Under the pieces are notes generated by a model. That model worked only from the letters and a program-made list of their open reading frames with translations, made no database searches and was not told the DNA's origin. Below are positions 9,895-19,810 of a stretch of DNA of 64,000 nt, one piece after another. The stretch's first letter is position 1. Each line of letters begins with the position of its first letter. Position numbers and translations under genes: made by a program. Source of the stretch: Pseudomonas aylmerensis (GTDB lineage: Bacteria > Pseudomonadota > Gammaproteobacteria > Pseudomonadales > Pseudomonadaceae); assembly GCF_001702265.1 (NCBI RefSeq), contig NZ_MAUE01000016.1, positions 1 through 64,000 on the forward strand, read 5' to 3'.

Positions 9895-11537
9895 GAAGTG
9901 GCGCCGCTGGGTTGAACGGGAGGGGCTGCTGCCTTGGTGGTGCTCATCAGCCACAGACTGCGGATAAAGATCCAGATCATGGTGAGGATAGCGATGATCG
10001 CGATCAGCATGAACACATCGTTGTAAGCCATCACATTCGCCTCACGCGTGGCCGCCGTGGCCAGGCTGCGAATGCCCATGAGGTTGCGCAATTCCGGGTC
10101 GGCGATCACCCCGCCGTAGGCCGAGCCACCGCTCTGCACCCGCGCGGCCACACGCGGGTCGAGCAGGGTCAGGTGCTCGACGATCATGCTCGAGTGGAAC
10201 TTTTCGCGCACGATCTGGAAGGTGCCGAGCAACGCTGCGCCAATCAGGCCGCCGAGGTTCTGGCAGATCCCGAACATCACCGAGAAACTCACCAGGTTGC
10301 GCGGGTTGGTCAGCACGTTGCGGGTGCCCAGCACCATGGTCGGGCCCAGGAAGAACGTGCCGCCAAAGCCTAGCAGGAACTGGCTGATGTACATGTTCTG
10401 CGGCCGGGTCAGGTTGCTGGAGAAACTGTCCATCACCGACCCCACGGCCATCAGCGCCAGCGAGATGATCAGCGGCATCAGCAGGTGCGCCGGATTGATC
10501 GTCAGCGCACTGACCACCAGCCCGGCAATCGCCCCGGCCAGCATCACCACGTACAGGGTGTGCATCTGCTCGTAGCTCATGTTCAACATCTGCATGAACC
10601 CCACGGCGCCGGTGGACTGCTCCGACAGCACCATGCGAATCAACACCACGGCCAGCGCCAGGCGGATCATCACCCCACTGCCGAGCCAACGGGTCATCAG
10701 CAACGGGTTGGCGCGGTTATGTTCGATCGCCAGGCCGGCCATGATCAGCACCAGCGAACAGGCCGAGGCGACGCCGATCCACGGTGCTTCCAGCCACCAG
10801 TCGATGCGCCCCAGCGACAACACCGCGCAGAGCAAGGCGACCCCGGTGGCGAGGATGCCGAAGGTCAGGAAGTCGAGTTTTTCAAAGGTCTTGAAGCGGT
10901 CGCCAGGCGGCAACTTGAGCAGGAACACGCACCCCAGGCAGATCAGGGCCATGCCCAGTTCGAACAGGTACAGGCCACGCCACTCGGCGATTTGCAGCAA
11001 ATCCTCGGAGAACAGCCGCGCCAACGGCAGCGCCAGTTGCGCGGTGCCCAGCCCCAGCACCAGGGCTTTCATCCGCCATTTGGCCGGGAACGCCTGGATC
11101 ATGTAGTACAACCCCAGCGAACTGAGCGCCGCGCCGACCATCCCGTGGGCCGCCCGCACCGCGATGGCCGAGCTGAGGTCGTTGACGAACAAATGGCCGA
11201 AGGTCACCAGCGCATACAGCACCAGGAACACTTCGGTGAACGCGCGCAGGCCGAACTGCTGGCGAAACTTCACCAGCAGCAGGTTCATGCACACGTTGGT
11301 CATCACATAGGCGGCGGGCAGCCAGGCCATTTCCGCCGTTGTCGCGCCCAGGGCGCCTTGCAGGTATTGCAGGTTGGCGATGACCAGCGCATTGCCGAGC
11401 CCGCCGGTAATCGCCACCAGCACGCCGACCAGCGCAAACAGCCAGCGTTTGTGCGTGGGGTGCAGCGGCGTCGACGGCGAGCCAGGCAGGCTCGGTCGCT
11501 CGTGGGGCTGCCAGGTGTGGGGGGTGTATTTATCCAT
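9891..11537 (-). CDS. MFS drug-efflux transporter, DHA2 (14-TM) type
   Basis: A 548-residue membrane protein with roughly 14 hydrophobic segments. The first is LFALVGVLVAITGGLGNALVIANL, and MAWLPAAYVMTNVCMNLLL resembles the DHA2 motif near helix 2. It probably expels a toxic compound through the coupled fusion protein downstream. The family assignment is firm but the substrate is not evident. It departs somewhat from EmrB (no clear EmrB motif C spacing was checked). No regulator gene adjoins the pair. Confidence 0.87.
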   Translation of the reverse strand: MDKYTPHTWQPHERPSLPGSPSTPLHPTHKRWLFALVGVLVAITGGLGNALVIANLQYLQGALGATTAEMAWLPAAYVMTNVCMNLLLVKFRQQFGLRAFTEVFLVLYALVTFGHLFVNDLSSAIAVRAAHGMVGAALSSLGLYYMIQAFPAKWRMKALVLGLGTAQLALPLARLFSEDLLQIAEWRGLYLFELGMALICLGCVFLLKLPPGDRFKTFEKLDFLTFGILATGVALLCAVLSLGRIDWWLEAPWIGVASACSLVLIMAGLAIEHNRANPLLMTRWLGSGVMIRLALAVVLIRMVLSEQSTGAVGFMQMLNMSYEQMHTLYVVMLAGAIAGLVVSALTINPAHLLMPLIISLALMAVGSVMDSFSSNLTRPQNMYISQFLLGFGGTFFLGPTMVLGTRNVLTNPRNLVSFSVMFGICQNLGGLIGAALLGTFQIVREKFHSSMIVEHLTLLDPRVAARVQSGGSAYGGVIADPELRNLMGIRSLATAATREANVMAYNDVFMLIAIIAILTMIWIFIRSLWLMSTTKAAAPPVQPSGATS

Positions 11538-11684
11538 TCGGTGACCTAGATGACCCGGCGGGGGACGCCGGTAAAACCATTACTCAGGGAGTAGTAAACC
11601 TGAGCGGAGTTCATCTTGCCATCTCGAGGGTGCAATTGATCCCAGCAGCGCGCCCGCCAGACAAATGCCGGCGCAGATTCCAGC

Positions 11685-13163
11685 TCAGATCCAGCCGAGC
11701 CAACTCCAGTACGTGGCGGCGAAGATCAGCATGAGGCCGTAACCGAGCAGCGTGACCAGAATCCCCACCTTGGCAAACTGGCGCGCCGTGAACGTGCCGG
11801 TCCCCAGGCACACCATGTTCTGCGGCGCATTGATCGGCAGGATAAACCCGTAGCTCATCACAAACCCGAGCAGCAGGGTCATCCCCAGGCGGCTGAACTC
11901 GCCCGGCAAGGTCTGCAACACCGCGATCAGGATCGGCAACAACGCCGAGGTCAAGGCCGTGGCACTGGCAAAGCCCAGGTGGATCACAATCAGGAAGGCC
12001 CCGAGGATGGCGAATACGCCCAGCGGCCCGAGCTGATCCAACCCGGTGTGCGTCACCACCTGCGCGCCCAGCCACTGCCCGGCCTGGGTGGTCAGCAGCG
12101 CCGTACCGAGGCTGATGCCGACGCCAAACACAATCACCGTGCCCCACGGAATACGCGACTGCACGTCCTTCCAGGTCATCACGCCCAGCCCCGGCAACAG
12201 CAGGAACACCAGGCCTGCATAGGTGGTCGAGGTGGTGTCGAAACTGTGCAACCGGCCCTCGGTGGCCCACGCCAGCAACAGCAGCACCGAGACACTCAAC
12301 AGGCGCTTCTGCGGCCCGGTCATCGGCCCGATGTCCACCAGCGACTGTGCCACGGCCTCCTGGCCGCCGGGGATGCTGTCGGTTTCCGGTGGCAGCAACT
12401 TGAGCACCAAAAACAGCAGCACCGCCGACATGATCACCGCCCACGGCGCGCCGGCGATCAGCCAGTCGAGCCACGACACGCGCTGGCCGAGCATCTTGTC
12501 CATGAAGCCGACCGTCAGCAGGTTCTGTGCCGCGGCGGTCTGGATGCCGACGTTCCAGATGCTGGTGCCCTGCGCAACCACGATCATGATCCCGGCGGCA
12601 ATGTTCGAACGCTTGTCGACGCCGAAGGCGGCAATCACGCCCATCATGATCGGCACCACACAGGCACTGCGCGCGGTGGCGCTGGGCACCACCAGGCTGA
12701 GCAAAATGGTCACCGCAATCGCCCCCAACAGGATGCGCCGGGTACTGGTGCCGATGCGGCTGAGGGTGACCAGCGCGATACGCCGATCCAGGCCGGTGTG
12801 GGTCATCGCTGCGGCAATGAACAGCGCCCCCGCCACCAGCGCCAGCGCCGGGTTGGCGAAGCCGGTCAGCGCCATGCTGATCGCCGGGCTGGAGCCGATC
12901 AGGTGCGCTGGGTCCTGCAGCGACGGCGCGGTGCCGAGCAAAAACGCCATCAGCGAAGTGATCATGATCGCGCTGGCTTCATAGGACACTGCCTCGGTAA
13001 TCCACACCACCACGGCAAAGGCGAGGATCGCCAGCATCCGGTGCCCGGCCACCGGCAAGTCCGCCGGCAACGGCAACAGCAGCACGCCGACCATCACCAG
13101 CACGGCGACCACCAGGCCCAGGGGCAACTTGAAGGATGCAGCGGTTGTTGCGGGGGCGTTCAT
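11685..13163 (-). CDS. DASS/SLC13-family sodium:carboxylate-type transporter
   Basis: A 492-residue membrane protein with many transmembrane segments and SLC13 features: the ITEAVSYEASAIMITSLMAFL opening, a SATARSACVVPIMMGVI segment, and a C-terminal FVMSYGFILPINAPQNMVCLG resembling the second SNT-like hairpin. This family imports di- and tricarboxylates or sulfate-like anions. ATG at 13163 is used because GGAG lies 7 bases upstream and the first membrane segment follows soon after. It lies downstream of the ErcS-like kinase gene but with an 86-bp gap, so it may be separately transcribed. Confidence 0.88.
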   Translation of the reverse strand: MNAPATTAASFKLPLGLVVAVLVMVGVLLLPLPADLPVAGHRMLAILAFAVVVWITEAVSYEASAIMITSLMAFLLGTAPSLQDPAHLIGSSPAISMALTGFANPALALVAGALFIAAAMTHTGLDRRIALVTLSRIGTSTRRILLGAIAVTILLSLVVPSATARSACVVPIMMGVIAAFGVDKRSNIAAGIMIVVAQGTSIWNVGIQTAAAQNLLTVGFMDKMLGQRVSWLDWLIAGAPWAVIMSAVLLFLVLKLLPPETDSIPGGQEAVAQSLVDIGPMTGPQKRLLSVSVLLLLAWATEGRLHSFDTTSTTYAGLVFLLLPGLGVMTWKDVQSRIPWGTVIVFGVGISLGTALLTTQAGQWLGAQVVTHTGLDQLGPLGVFAILGAFLIVIHLGFASATALTSALLPILIAVLQTLPGEFSRLGMTLLLGFVMSYGFILPINAPQNMVCLGTGTFTARQFAKVGILVTLLGYGLMLIFAATYWSWLGWI

Positions 13164-13249
13164 GCGGTACTCCGTAGGCCTTCCATTCAGGCCGGGAGCA
13201 TGGCGCATAAGGTCGCAGGGTGTGTTGACGGGTATCAACGCGCCGGGCG

Positions 13250-14620
13250 TCAGGCGAGTAATTGGCTCAATACCGCGCGCAACTTGCCGGGCTTGACCGG
13301 TTTGTTCAGCAGCGGCGCTTCCAGGCGGCGCAGCGCGCGGCGGCACTGGTCGGTGCGATCGGCGGTGATGATCACCGCCGGGATCTTCTGCTCGAAGTGC
13401 TCACGCAGATGCTTGACCACTGCACAGCCGACCACCCCATGGTCAAGGTGATAGTCGGCCAGGATCAACTCCGGCGCCCTGCCCTGCAGCGCCAGCAAGG
13501 CCCCCGCCTGATCAGTGGCGGTGACCACCTCGCAGCCCCACTGGCCGAGCAGCGCGCGCATGCTTTCGAGGATGCTCACTTCGTTGTCGATCACCAGCAA
13601 GCGCCGTCCCGGCAGCGGGTTACCGGTGGTAGGCGCGACGGGCAGTTGGCTGATCGCCAGTGGCATTTCGTCGCTCAGCGGCACCTCGATACTGAACATC
13701 GAACCGCGCCCCGGCCAGGACCGCACCGCCACCGGGTAGCCAAGAATATCGGCGATACGCTCGACAATCGCCAGGCCCAGCCCTACCCCCTTGCGGTCCG
13801 ACGCGCGGCCGACGTCGAGCTGGTTGAATTCCAGAAAGATCGAACCCAACCGATCCGCCGCAATCCCGCGCCCGGTGTCCCACACCTCCAGGCGCAGGCG
13901 ATCACCGCGCCGGCGCGCGCCAAGGAGGATGCAGCCCTCATCGGTATAGCGGCAGGCATTGCTGAGGAAGTTGCGCAGAATCCGCGTCAACAGCCGCAAG
14001 TCGGTACGGATCGCATACCCGCCGGTACGCGCGCGCAGGTTGAGGCCGGCTGCCTGGGCCACCGACTGGAACTCCGAGACCAGCGGCGCAAATAACTCAT
14101 CCAGGCGATACAGCGCCACGTCCGGCTTGACCGCCGCCTGGTCGAGCCGCGAGATATCCAGCAGGTCGGTGAGCAAGTCCTCGGCGCCCTCCAGGGCCTG
14201 GTGGGTGCGTTCCACCAGTACCTGCTCGACGCTCGGCAAGTTGCGCTCGCGCAAGGTCGAGATCAGCAGCCGCGCGGCGTTCAGCGGTTGCAGCAGGTCA
14301 TGGCTGGCGGCGGCGAGGTATTTGTCCTTGCTGCGATTGGCGGCCTGGGCGGCGTCACGGGCGTCGCGCAGGTCCTGTTCGATCTGCTCGCGCTGGGCAA
14401 TCTGCTGTTGCAGGTTGAGGTTGGCCTCCAGCAGCTCGTCGGTGCGCGCGGCGACCCGCTGCTCCAGTTCGTCGTTGAGGCGGATGTAGCGATTGCGCTC
14501 GGCCTCCAGCTCGTCGAGCCGCGCGGTGAGTTCCGGGTAATGGCTCTTGCGCGCCGACTGGTCGCCCAGCCCCAGCAGCCCGGCCAGGGCGCGCTGTTGC
14601 GCGTCAGAGAGCTTCGCCAT
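13250..14620 (-). CDS. Hybrid sensor histidine kinase of the ethanol-oxidation regulon (ErcS-like)
   Basis: A 456-residue soluble hybrid kinase. An N-terminal coiled coil (about residues 30-95) leads to the HisKA phosphoryl histidine H107 in AAASHDLLQPLNAAR, an HATPase with FLSNACRYTDEG (N box), DTGRGI and GVGLGLAIV, and a receiver domain with D389 in LILADYHLD. There is no membrane segment. It overlaps the Fe-alcohol dehydrogenase gene by 17 bases, the same neighbourhood as ercA-ercS in P. aeruginosa. It probably senses a cytoplasmic signal of alcohol oxidation and feeds the ErbR-type regulators; the partner is inferred. Confidence 0.85.
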   Translation of the reverse strand: MAKLSDAQQRALAGLLGLGDQSARKSHYPELTARLDELEAERNRYIRLNDELEQRVAARTDELLEANLNLQQQIAQREQIEQDLRDARDAAQAANRSKDKYLAAASHDLLQPLNAARLLISTLRERNLPSVEQVLVERTHQALEGAEDLLTDLLDISRLDQAAVKPDVALYRLDELFAPLVSEFQSVAQAAGLNLRARTGGYAIRTDLRLLTRILRNFLSNACRYTDEGCILLGARRRGDRLRLEVWDTGRGIAADRLGSIFLEFNQLDVGRASDRKGVGLGLAIVERIADILGYPVAVRSWPGRGSMFSIEVPLSDEMPLAISQLPVAPTTGNPLPGRRLLVIDNEVSILESMRALLGQWGCEVVTATDQAGALLALQGRAPELILADYHLDHGVVGCAVVKHLREHFEQKIPAVIITADRTDQCRRALRRLEAPLLNKPVKPGKLRAVLSQLLA

Positions 14621-15767
14621 AGACGACCTCGACATCACGCTGGCTGGACTCGCGCGGGTTGGTGAGGATGCACGGGTCATGCATCGCATGCTGGGACAGA
14701 AACGGGATGTCGGCCATGCGCACGCCGTGCAGGCCGAGCGTCTCGTTGAAACCGATCGCGTGCTTGAGCGCAATCAGGTGCTCTACCAGCCGCGCGCAGA
14801 TCTGCCGATGGTTGAGGCCACGGCAGTCGATGCCGAAGGTCTCGGCAATTACCTTGAACCGCTCCGGCGCCGAGCTGTAGTTGAATGCAACGACGTGCTC
14901 CACCAATACCGCGTTGCACAGGCCGTGGGGCAAGTCGAGGAAGCCGCCCAGGCTGTGGGACATGGCGTGCACCGCGCCGAGGATCGCATTCGAAAACGCC
15001 AGCCCGGCCTGCATGCTGCCGAGCATGATTTTCTCGCGCAGGGCAATGTCGCCGGGGTTGGCGATCATCTGCACCAGGTTGCCGTTGATCAGGCGCATGG
15101 CCTCGAGCGCGTGAGGGTCGGTAAGCGGGCCATGCCCGGTGGAGACGAACGCCTCGATGGCATGCACCAGCGCGTCGATGCCGGTACACGCGGACAGGAA
15201 CGGGTCCATGCTCGCGGTGGTTTCCGGGTCGATCAGCGACACGTCCGGCACCACCGCCTTGCTGACGATGGAGAACTTCATGCGTTCCTGTTGGTTGGAG
15301 ATGATCACGAATTGCGACACGTCCGCCGAGGTGCCGGCCGTGGTGGGAATGAGGATCAAGGGCGGGCTGGGCACGCGAATGGTGTCCACGCCTTCGAACT
15401 CGAGGATGCTGCGCCCATGGGCGACCACAATGCCGATGGCCTTGCCGCAGTCCATCGGGCTGCCGCCGCCGATGGCCACGATCACGTCGCAATGGTTTTC
15501 GCGGTACACCTCGGCGCCGAGCATCACTTCTTCGACGCGCGGGTTGGGCGATACGGCGGTGTACAGGCAGTAGTCGATACCGAGGGCTTGCAGGCTGGCT
15601 TCGACATCGGCGACCCAGCCGGCGGCAATCACGCCGGGGTCGCTGACCACCAGCACCTTGCGCGCGCCGAAGGTCTTGGCGTAATTGCCGACGTTATGCC
15701 GGCAGCCGGCGCCGAAGATGATTTCAGGCGAGACGAATTTACGCAGGAGGCTCAGGTTTGGGCTCAT
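14604..15767 (-). CDS. ercA: Iron-containing alcohol dehydrogenase, ErcA-like
   Basis: A 387-residue group III (Fe-type) alcohol dehydrogenase. The NAD-binding region has AIGGGSPMDCGKAIG, the metal site includes TGIDALVHAIEAF and AMSHSLGG...LPHGLCNAVL, and PTTAGTSADVSQF is intact. In P. aeruginosa ErcA is required for induction of the exa system and thought to act in regulation rather than bulk catabolism; the kinase gene overlapping its 3' end supports this. pqqA lies 104 bp upstream on the same strand. Confidence 0.88.
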   Translation of the reverse strand: MSPNLSLLRKFVSPEIIFGAGCRHNVGNYAKTFGARKVLVVSDPGVIAAGWVADVEASLQALGIDYCLYTAVSPNPRVEEVMLGAEVYRENHCDVIVAIGGGSPMDCGKAIGIVVAHGRSILEFEGVDTIRVPSPPLILIPTTAGTSADVSQFVIISNQQERMKFSIVSKAVVPDVSLIDPETTASMDPFLSACTGIDALVHAIEAFVSTGHGPLTDPHALEAMRLINGNLVQMIANPGDIALREKIMLGSMQAGLAFSNAILGAVHAMSHSLGGFLDLPHGLCNAVLVEHVVAFNYSSAPERFKVIAETFGIDCRGLNHRQICARLVEHLIALKHAIGFNETLGLHGVRMADIPFLSQHAMHDPCILTNPRESSQRDVEVVYGEAL

Positions 15768-15871
15768 TGTTAAGCCTGTTTCTTATTATTTTGGAAGATG
15801 CGCTCCACACTAACCGATCCGGCCGCGAAAGCAATCAGACCAAAGAGGCATCTTCCCTGCAGCACGCCAGA

Positions 15872-15943
15872 TCAGCGGCTGGCGAAGTACATCGTCACTT
15901 CGAAGCCGATACGCAGGTCAGTGAAAGCGGGTTTGATCCACAT
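15872..15943 (-). CDS. pqqA: PQQ precursor peptide PqqA (stand-alone copy)
   Basis: A 23-codon gene. It starts [10 protein letters not shown] and ends [10 protein letters not shown], with the conserved Glu15 and Tyr19 in the E-V-T-M-Y block; these two residues are cross-linked and become PQQ. AAGAGGA lies 8 bases before the ATG. Length and sequence are typical of PqqA. pqqBCDE do not follow; the next gene is ercA, so this is an extra or isolated copy and the rest of PQQ synthesis must be encoded elsewhere. Confidence 0.95.
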   Translation of the reverse strand: MWIKPAFTDLRIGFEVTMYFASR

Positions 15944-16122
15944 GGGGAGCGTCCTCTTGTTGTGCCGGAAGATTCCGGTGAATCCATTAATGCACGCAGG
16001 ATCGGCGAGGCGAATGCTACTTTCGAAGCAACCCTCACCCTGCATTAGTCGCGCAGGTACAACGATCGAATGGTAGGAGCCGGCAAGCCGGCTCCCACAG
16101 GTGCTTGCCCTTCAGGTCAGGG
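15944..16122. promoter_or_regulatory. Promoter region of pqqA with a REP-type hairpin
   Basis: This 179-bp gap separates the aldehyde dehydrogenase stop from pqqA. It contains a perfect hairpin GGAGCCGG-CAAG-CCGGCTCC at 16076-16095, half a REP, which could end the upstream transcript. ATGCTACTTTCGAAGCA at 16014-16030 partly resembles the motif shared by other promoters of this island. No regulatory site is certain. Confidence 0.4.
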
Positions 16123-17643
16123 TCAGAAGAAACCCAGCGGGTTGATGTCGTAGCTCACCAGCAGGTTCTTGGTCTGCTGATAGTGGTCCAGCATCATCTT
16201 GTGGTTCTCACGCCCCACACCCGACTTCTTGTAGCCGCCGAAGGCCGCGTGCGCCGGGTACAGGTGATAGCAGTTGGTCCACACCCGACCCGCCTTGATC
16301 GCCCGGCCCATGCGGTAGGCCCGGTTGATGTCGCGGGTCCACAACCCGGCGCCCAGGCCGAACTCACTGTCGTTGGCAATCGCGAGTGCCTCGGCCTCGT
16401 CCTTGAAGGTGGTCACGCCCACCACCGGGCCGAAGATTTCTTCCTGGAACACGCGCATCTTGTTGTGGCCCTTGAGCAGTGTCGGCTGGATGTAATAGCC
16501 GCTGGACAAATCCCCCTCCAAGCGCTCGGCCGCGCCGCCGGTGAGCAGCACCGCGCCCTCCTCCTGGGCGATTTTCAGGTAGGAGAGGATCTTGTCGAAT
16601 TGCTGCTCGGACGCCTGCGCGCCGACCATGGTCTCGGTGTCCAGCGGGTTGCCACGCTTGATCTTGACGATCTTCTTCATGACCTCGGCCATGAACGCTT
16701 CGTAGATCGACTCCTGCACCAGCGCCCGCGACGGGCAGGTGCACACTTCGCCCTGGTTGAAGAACGCCAGCACCAGCCCTTCGGCGGCTTTTTCGATGAA
16801 TTGCGGCTCGGCCTGCATGATGTCTTCGAAGAAAATATTCGGCGACTTGCCGCCCAGCTCCACGGTGGACGGAATGATGTTCTCGGCGGCGGCATGCATG
16901 ATGTGCGCGCCCACCGGAGTCGAGCCGGTAAAGGCGATCTTGGCGATGCGCTTGCTGGTGGCCAGTGCCTCGCCCGCCTCGCGGCCAAAGCCCTGGACGA
17001 TGTTCAGCACGCCCGGCGGCAGCAGGTCGCCGACCAGTTCGGCAAACACCATGATCGACAGGGGCGTCTGCTCGGCCGGCTTGAGCACGATGCAGTTGCC
17101 GGCAGCCAGCGCCGGGGCGAGTTTCCACGCGGCCATCAGCAGCGGGAAGTTCCACGGAATGATCTGCCCGACCACGCCCAGCGGCTCGTGGAAGTGATAA
17201 GCGGCAGTCAGCTCGTTGATCTCGGCGGCACCGCCTTCCTGGGCGCGGATGCAGCCGGCGAAATAGCGAAAATGGTCAGCGGCCAGCGGCACATCGGCGT
17301 TGAGGGTTTCGCGCACGGCCTTGCCGTTGTCCCAGGTTTCGGTCACGGCCAGCACTTCGAGGTGCTGCTCGATGCGGTCGGCGATCTTCAGCAGCACCAG
17401 GGCACGGTCCTGGGCCGAGGTCTTGCCCCAGGCGTCGGCGGCGGCATGCGCAGCGTCGAGGGCCTTGTCGATATCGGCGGCGGTCGAGCGCGGGAAGTCG
17501 GCGATCGCCTCACCGGTGACCGGCGAAGTGTTGGTGAAGTACTCGCCATTGACCGGCGCGACGAACTCACCGCCGATGTAATTGCCATAGCGCGGCTTGA
17601 AGCTGACGACGGCGCCGGGGGTGCCAGGTTGTGCGTAGATCAT
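16123..17643 (-). CDS. exaC: NAD-dependent aldehyde dehydrogenase, ExaC-like
   Basis: A 506-residue ALDH-superfamily enzyme, the same length as ExaC. It oxidises acetaldehyde (from the quinoprotein alcohol dehydrogenase) to acetate. Features: the [14 protein letters not shown] catalytic-cysteine segment, VELGGKSPN with the general-base glutamate, FTGSTPVG at the cofactor loop, and [23 protein letters not shown]. The paired Cys-Thr-Cys at the active site is typical of this subgroup. It lies in the same strand block as the relay proteins and cytochrome, consistent with the exa regulon. Confidence 0.93.
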   Translation of the reverse strand: MIYAQPGTPGAVVSFKPRYGNYIGGEFVAPVNGEYFTNTSPVTGEAIADFPRSTAADIDKALDAAHAAADAWGKTSAQDRALVLLKIADRIEQHLEVLAVTETWDNGKAVRETLNADVPLAADHFRYFAGCIRAQEGGAAEINELTAAYHFHEPLGVVGQIIPWNFPLLMAAWKLAPALAAGNCIVLKPAEQTPLSIMVFAELVGDLLPPGVLNIVQGFGREAGEALATSKRIAKIAFTGSTPVGAHIMHAAAENIIPSTVELGGKSPNIFFEDIMQAEPQFIEKAAEGLVLAFFNQGEVCTCPSRALVQESIYEAFMAEVMKKIVKIKRGNPLDTETMVGAQASEQQFDKILSYLKIAQEEGAVLLTGGAAERLEGDLSSGYYIQPTLLKGHNKMRVFQEEIFGPVVGVTTFKDEAEALAIANDSEFGLGAGLWTRDINRAYRMGRAIKAGRVWTNCYHLYPAHAAFGGYKKSGVGRENHKMMLDHYQQTKNLLVSYDINPLGFF

Positions 17644-17672
17644 GGTGAGGCCTCTGTCTGTTGTGGGTATTG

Positions 17673-18605
17673 TCAGGGGTTGATGCGTTGCATCTGCGTG
17701 CGTTCGTATTGCGGGTACAGATGGGTCACGCTGCGGATCAATTCGTAGCGGCTGAGGTTGATCGCCGCGAAACGTGCAGGGATCGGGCTGCGGATCAGCT
17801 CCGGCATATCACTGCCCTGTGCAGCGGCGTCGCGCAGCAATTGATCGAGCCAGGTGAGGTAGTCGCGCATCTGCTCCAGCGGTTTGGCGTCGGTCGCCAC
17901 AGGGCCGTGGCCAGGCACGATCAGGGTCCAGGGCAAGCCTTGCAGGGTGGCGATATCGGCCAGCCACACGGCCAGGCCCGGTGAGTGCGGGGTGGTGAGC
18001 GCACGCTGGTAGAACACCAGGTCACCGGCGAACAACACCCCCGTCTTCCGGTCGAGGATCGCCAGGTCCGCGCCGGTATGGCCGCGTAGCTGCAGCAGTT
18101 GCAGATCGTGACTGCCGAAGGTCTTCACACCCGGCTGCAGGGTTTCACCGGGCAGCACCACTTCGGTGCCGCGCATCCAGTCACCGACCAGGCGGTAGAG
18201 GTTCTCGGCCAGGCTGTCGCCCTGTTCATGCAGTAACGTGGTGGTGCCGGCGAGTGCGCCAATCGGCACGTCCTTGAACGCCTGGTTGCCCAGGGCATGG
18301 TCGGGGTGGTGGTGAGTCAACAGCACCTGGATCACCGGTTTGTCGGTGACCCGGGCGATGGCCTGGCGCAACGCTTCGCCGTAGCGCCGGGACGGCCCGG
18401 TGTCGATCACCACCACGCCGGGCTCGGTGACGATGAACCCGACATTGACGATGTTGCCGCCATTGTCCTTGGCGAAATTGTCGGTGCTGCCTTCGAGCAA
18501 CCAGGTGTTGTCGGCGATCAGCCGCGGCTTGAGGGCGTAATCCAGCTCGGCCAGCACCGGCAGGCTGAACAGGATCAGCCACAAGAGCGTCCAGCGCAGG
18601 GTCAT
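17673..18605 (-). CDS. Quinoprotein relay system zinc metallohydrolase (MBL fold)
   Basis: A 310-residue exported metallo-beta-lactamase-fold protein. A signal peptide ([15 protein letters not shown]) is followed by the zinc motif [16 protein letters not shown] (HxHxDH), then [20 protein letters not shown] and VPGHGPVA. This matches the family of periplasmic metallohydrolases found beside PQQ alcohol dehydrogenases and methanol dehydrogenases; their chemical role is not settled. Its ATG overlaps the stop of the upstream SoxYZ-like gene (ATGA), indicating translational coupling. Confidence 0.85.
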   Translation of the reverse strand: MTLRWTLLWLILFSLPVLAELDYALKPRLIADNTWLLEGSTDNFAKDNGGNIVNVGFIVTEPGVVVIDTGPSRRYGEALRQAIARVTDKPVIQVLLTHHHPDHALGNQAFKDVPIGALAGTTTLLHEQGDSLAENLYRLVGDWMRGTEVVLPGETLQPGVKTFGSHDLQLLQLRGHTGADLAILDRKTGVLFAGDLVFYQRALTTPHSPGLAVWLADIATLQGLPWTLIVPGHGPVATDAKPLEQMRDYLTWLDQLLRDAAAQGSDMPELIRSPIPARFAAINLSRYELIRSVTHLYPQYERTQMQRINP

Positions 18606-19345
18606 GGGATGGCCGCCTCGAACTGGCTGCCGCTGGTGTCGCGCAGGGTCAGGCGCGTGGGGCCGGTCGCCTGGATATCAAAGGCCAGGCTGGGGTTTTC
18701 GCTGACCGCGGGAAACAGCTCCAGCGTCGCCAATAACTGACCGTCGGCGCCGCGGAGTTCGGCCGTGTTGATAAAGAATTCGGGAATGCCGCTGACCATG
18801 CCGTTATCCATCGGGTGCGCGACTTGCAACTTGACGCGGCTGAATTCGGCGCGCGGGTAGCGTCCGCCGAACACTTCGCCGAGGTGCTCTTCCCAACCCG
18901 CCTGGGTGCGCACCACGCTGGGTGCGGTGCAGCCGCCGCCGGCTGCATCGATCAGGGTCGAGCCGACATGCCAGAGGCCGTCCCTGGTCAGCACCGCCGC
19001 GCGCAACGGCGTGGCCTGTTCGATGCGAATCCGGATCGACAGCCACGGCAGCACACCCTCGCGGGGCTGGAAGTCGACGATTTTCGGCAACGGGTTCAAC
19101 TCGGCCCAGGCGAGGATTTTCACCACCTCGCCCTTGAACGCGCGGGCGTCGATTTCCAGCGGCACCTGGCGCGCATCTTCGGCGAACGGCGGGGCCAGCA
19201 GCTTGACGCGCGCGTCGAACACGAAGGGCGCATTGTCGAGAAAACGCTGGTGGTAGTAATCCCACATCACCGACGGCACCGGGTCCACGGGCGCGCCCCA
19301 GGCCAGCATCGGCAACCAGCAGATCCACACCCCGCGCAGGCGCAT
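18602..19345 (-). CDS. Quinoprotein dehydrogenase-associated SoxYZ-like carrier
   Basis: A 247-residue exported protein with a short signal peptide (MRLRGVWICWLPMLAWGAPVDP). The N-terminal half resembles SoxY (ARAFKGEVVKILAWAELNPLP), and the C-terminal half resembles SoxZ (LQVAHPMDNGM, FFINTAELRGADGQLLATLELFPAVSENP). A Gly-Gly-Gly-Cys sequence near the middle (AAGGGCTAP) corresponds to the carrier cysteine of SoxY-type proteins. Known as a companion of PQQ dehydrogenase clusters, with unproven role. It lies 3 bp after the cytochrome c gene and overlaps the metallohydrolase gene. Confidence 0.83.
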   Translation of the reverse strand: MRLRGVWICWLPMLAWGAPVDPVPSVMWDYYHQRFLDNAPFVFDARVKLLAPPFAEDARQVPLEIDARAFKGEVVKILAWAELNPLPKIVDFQPREGVLPWLSIRIRIEQATPLRAAVLTRDGLWHVGSTLIDAAGGGCTAPSVVRTQAGWEEHLGEVFGGRYPRAEFSRVKLQVAHPMDNGMVSGIPEFFINTAELRGADGQLLATLELFPAVSENPSLAFDIQATGPTRLTLRDTSGSQFEAAIP

Positions 19346-19348
19346 GCC

Positions 19349-19810
19349 CTACTCCTCGACGTGCACGCTGTCGAGGTAAGTGCGCACTGCCCACAGGGCT
19401 TCCTGGCTCAGGTAGTCGGCCATTTTCGGCATGTAGACCCGGCCATCGCGCACCGCACCGTGGCGCACCCGTTCGACAAACCATTCATCGCCGGCGTCGC
19501 CCACATCGAGCATGCGCAGGTCGGGTGCGATCCCGCCGGACTTGGCTTCCAGGCCATGGCAGGCGGCGCAGTTCTGGTTATAGGCCGAGGCACCGACTTC
19601 CACCGCCTTGTCGTGCTCGGGCGAAGTGCGATAGGGGTTGGTCGCGGCCCAGCCATCGGCGTCCAGCGGCACGCCGGCGTCCTTGATCGGGGTCAGGCCC
19701 TTGGTTTCCACGGCGGTCGGTGTGACGTTGCCGTGGGCCATGACGGCACCGGCACCGAGTACCCCGGCAAACAGGCAGGCGGTCATCCAGGCGTTGCGTT
19801 TTGTTGTCAT
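19349..19810 (-). CDS. exaB: Cytochrome c550, electron acceptor of the quinoprotein alcohol dehydrogenase
   Basis: A 153-residue exported monohaem cytochrome c. A signal peptide (MTTKRNAWMTACLFAGVLGAGAVMA) precedes the haem motif CAACH at residues 81-85; a methionine in GRVYMPKMADYLS is the likely axial ligand. It faces away from exaA across a 254-bp shared promoter region, as exaB-type cytochromes do in Pseudomonas, and would take electrons from the PQQ enzyme. The ATG at 19810 is preferred because GAGGG lies just upstream. Confidence 0.88.
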   Translation of the reverse strand: MTTKRNAWMTACLFAGVLGAGAVMAHGNVTPTAVETKGLTPIKDAGVPLDADGWAATNPYRTSPEHDKAVEVGASAYNQNCAACHGLEAKSGGIAPDLRMLDVGDAGDEWFVERVRHGAVRDGRVYMPKMADYLSQEALWAVRTYLDSVHVEE

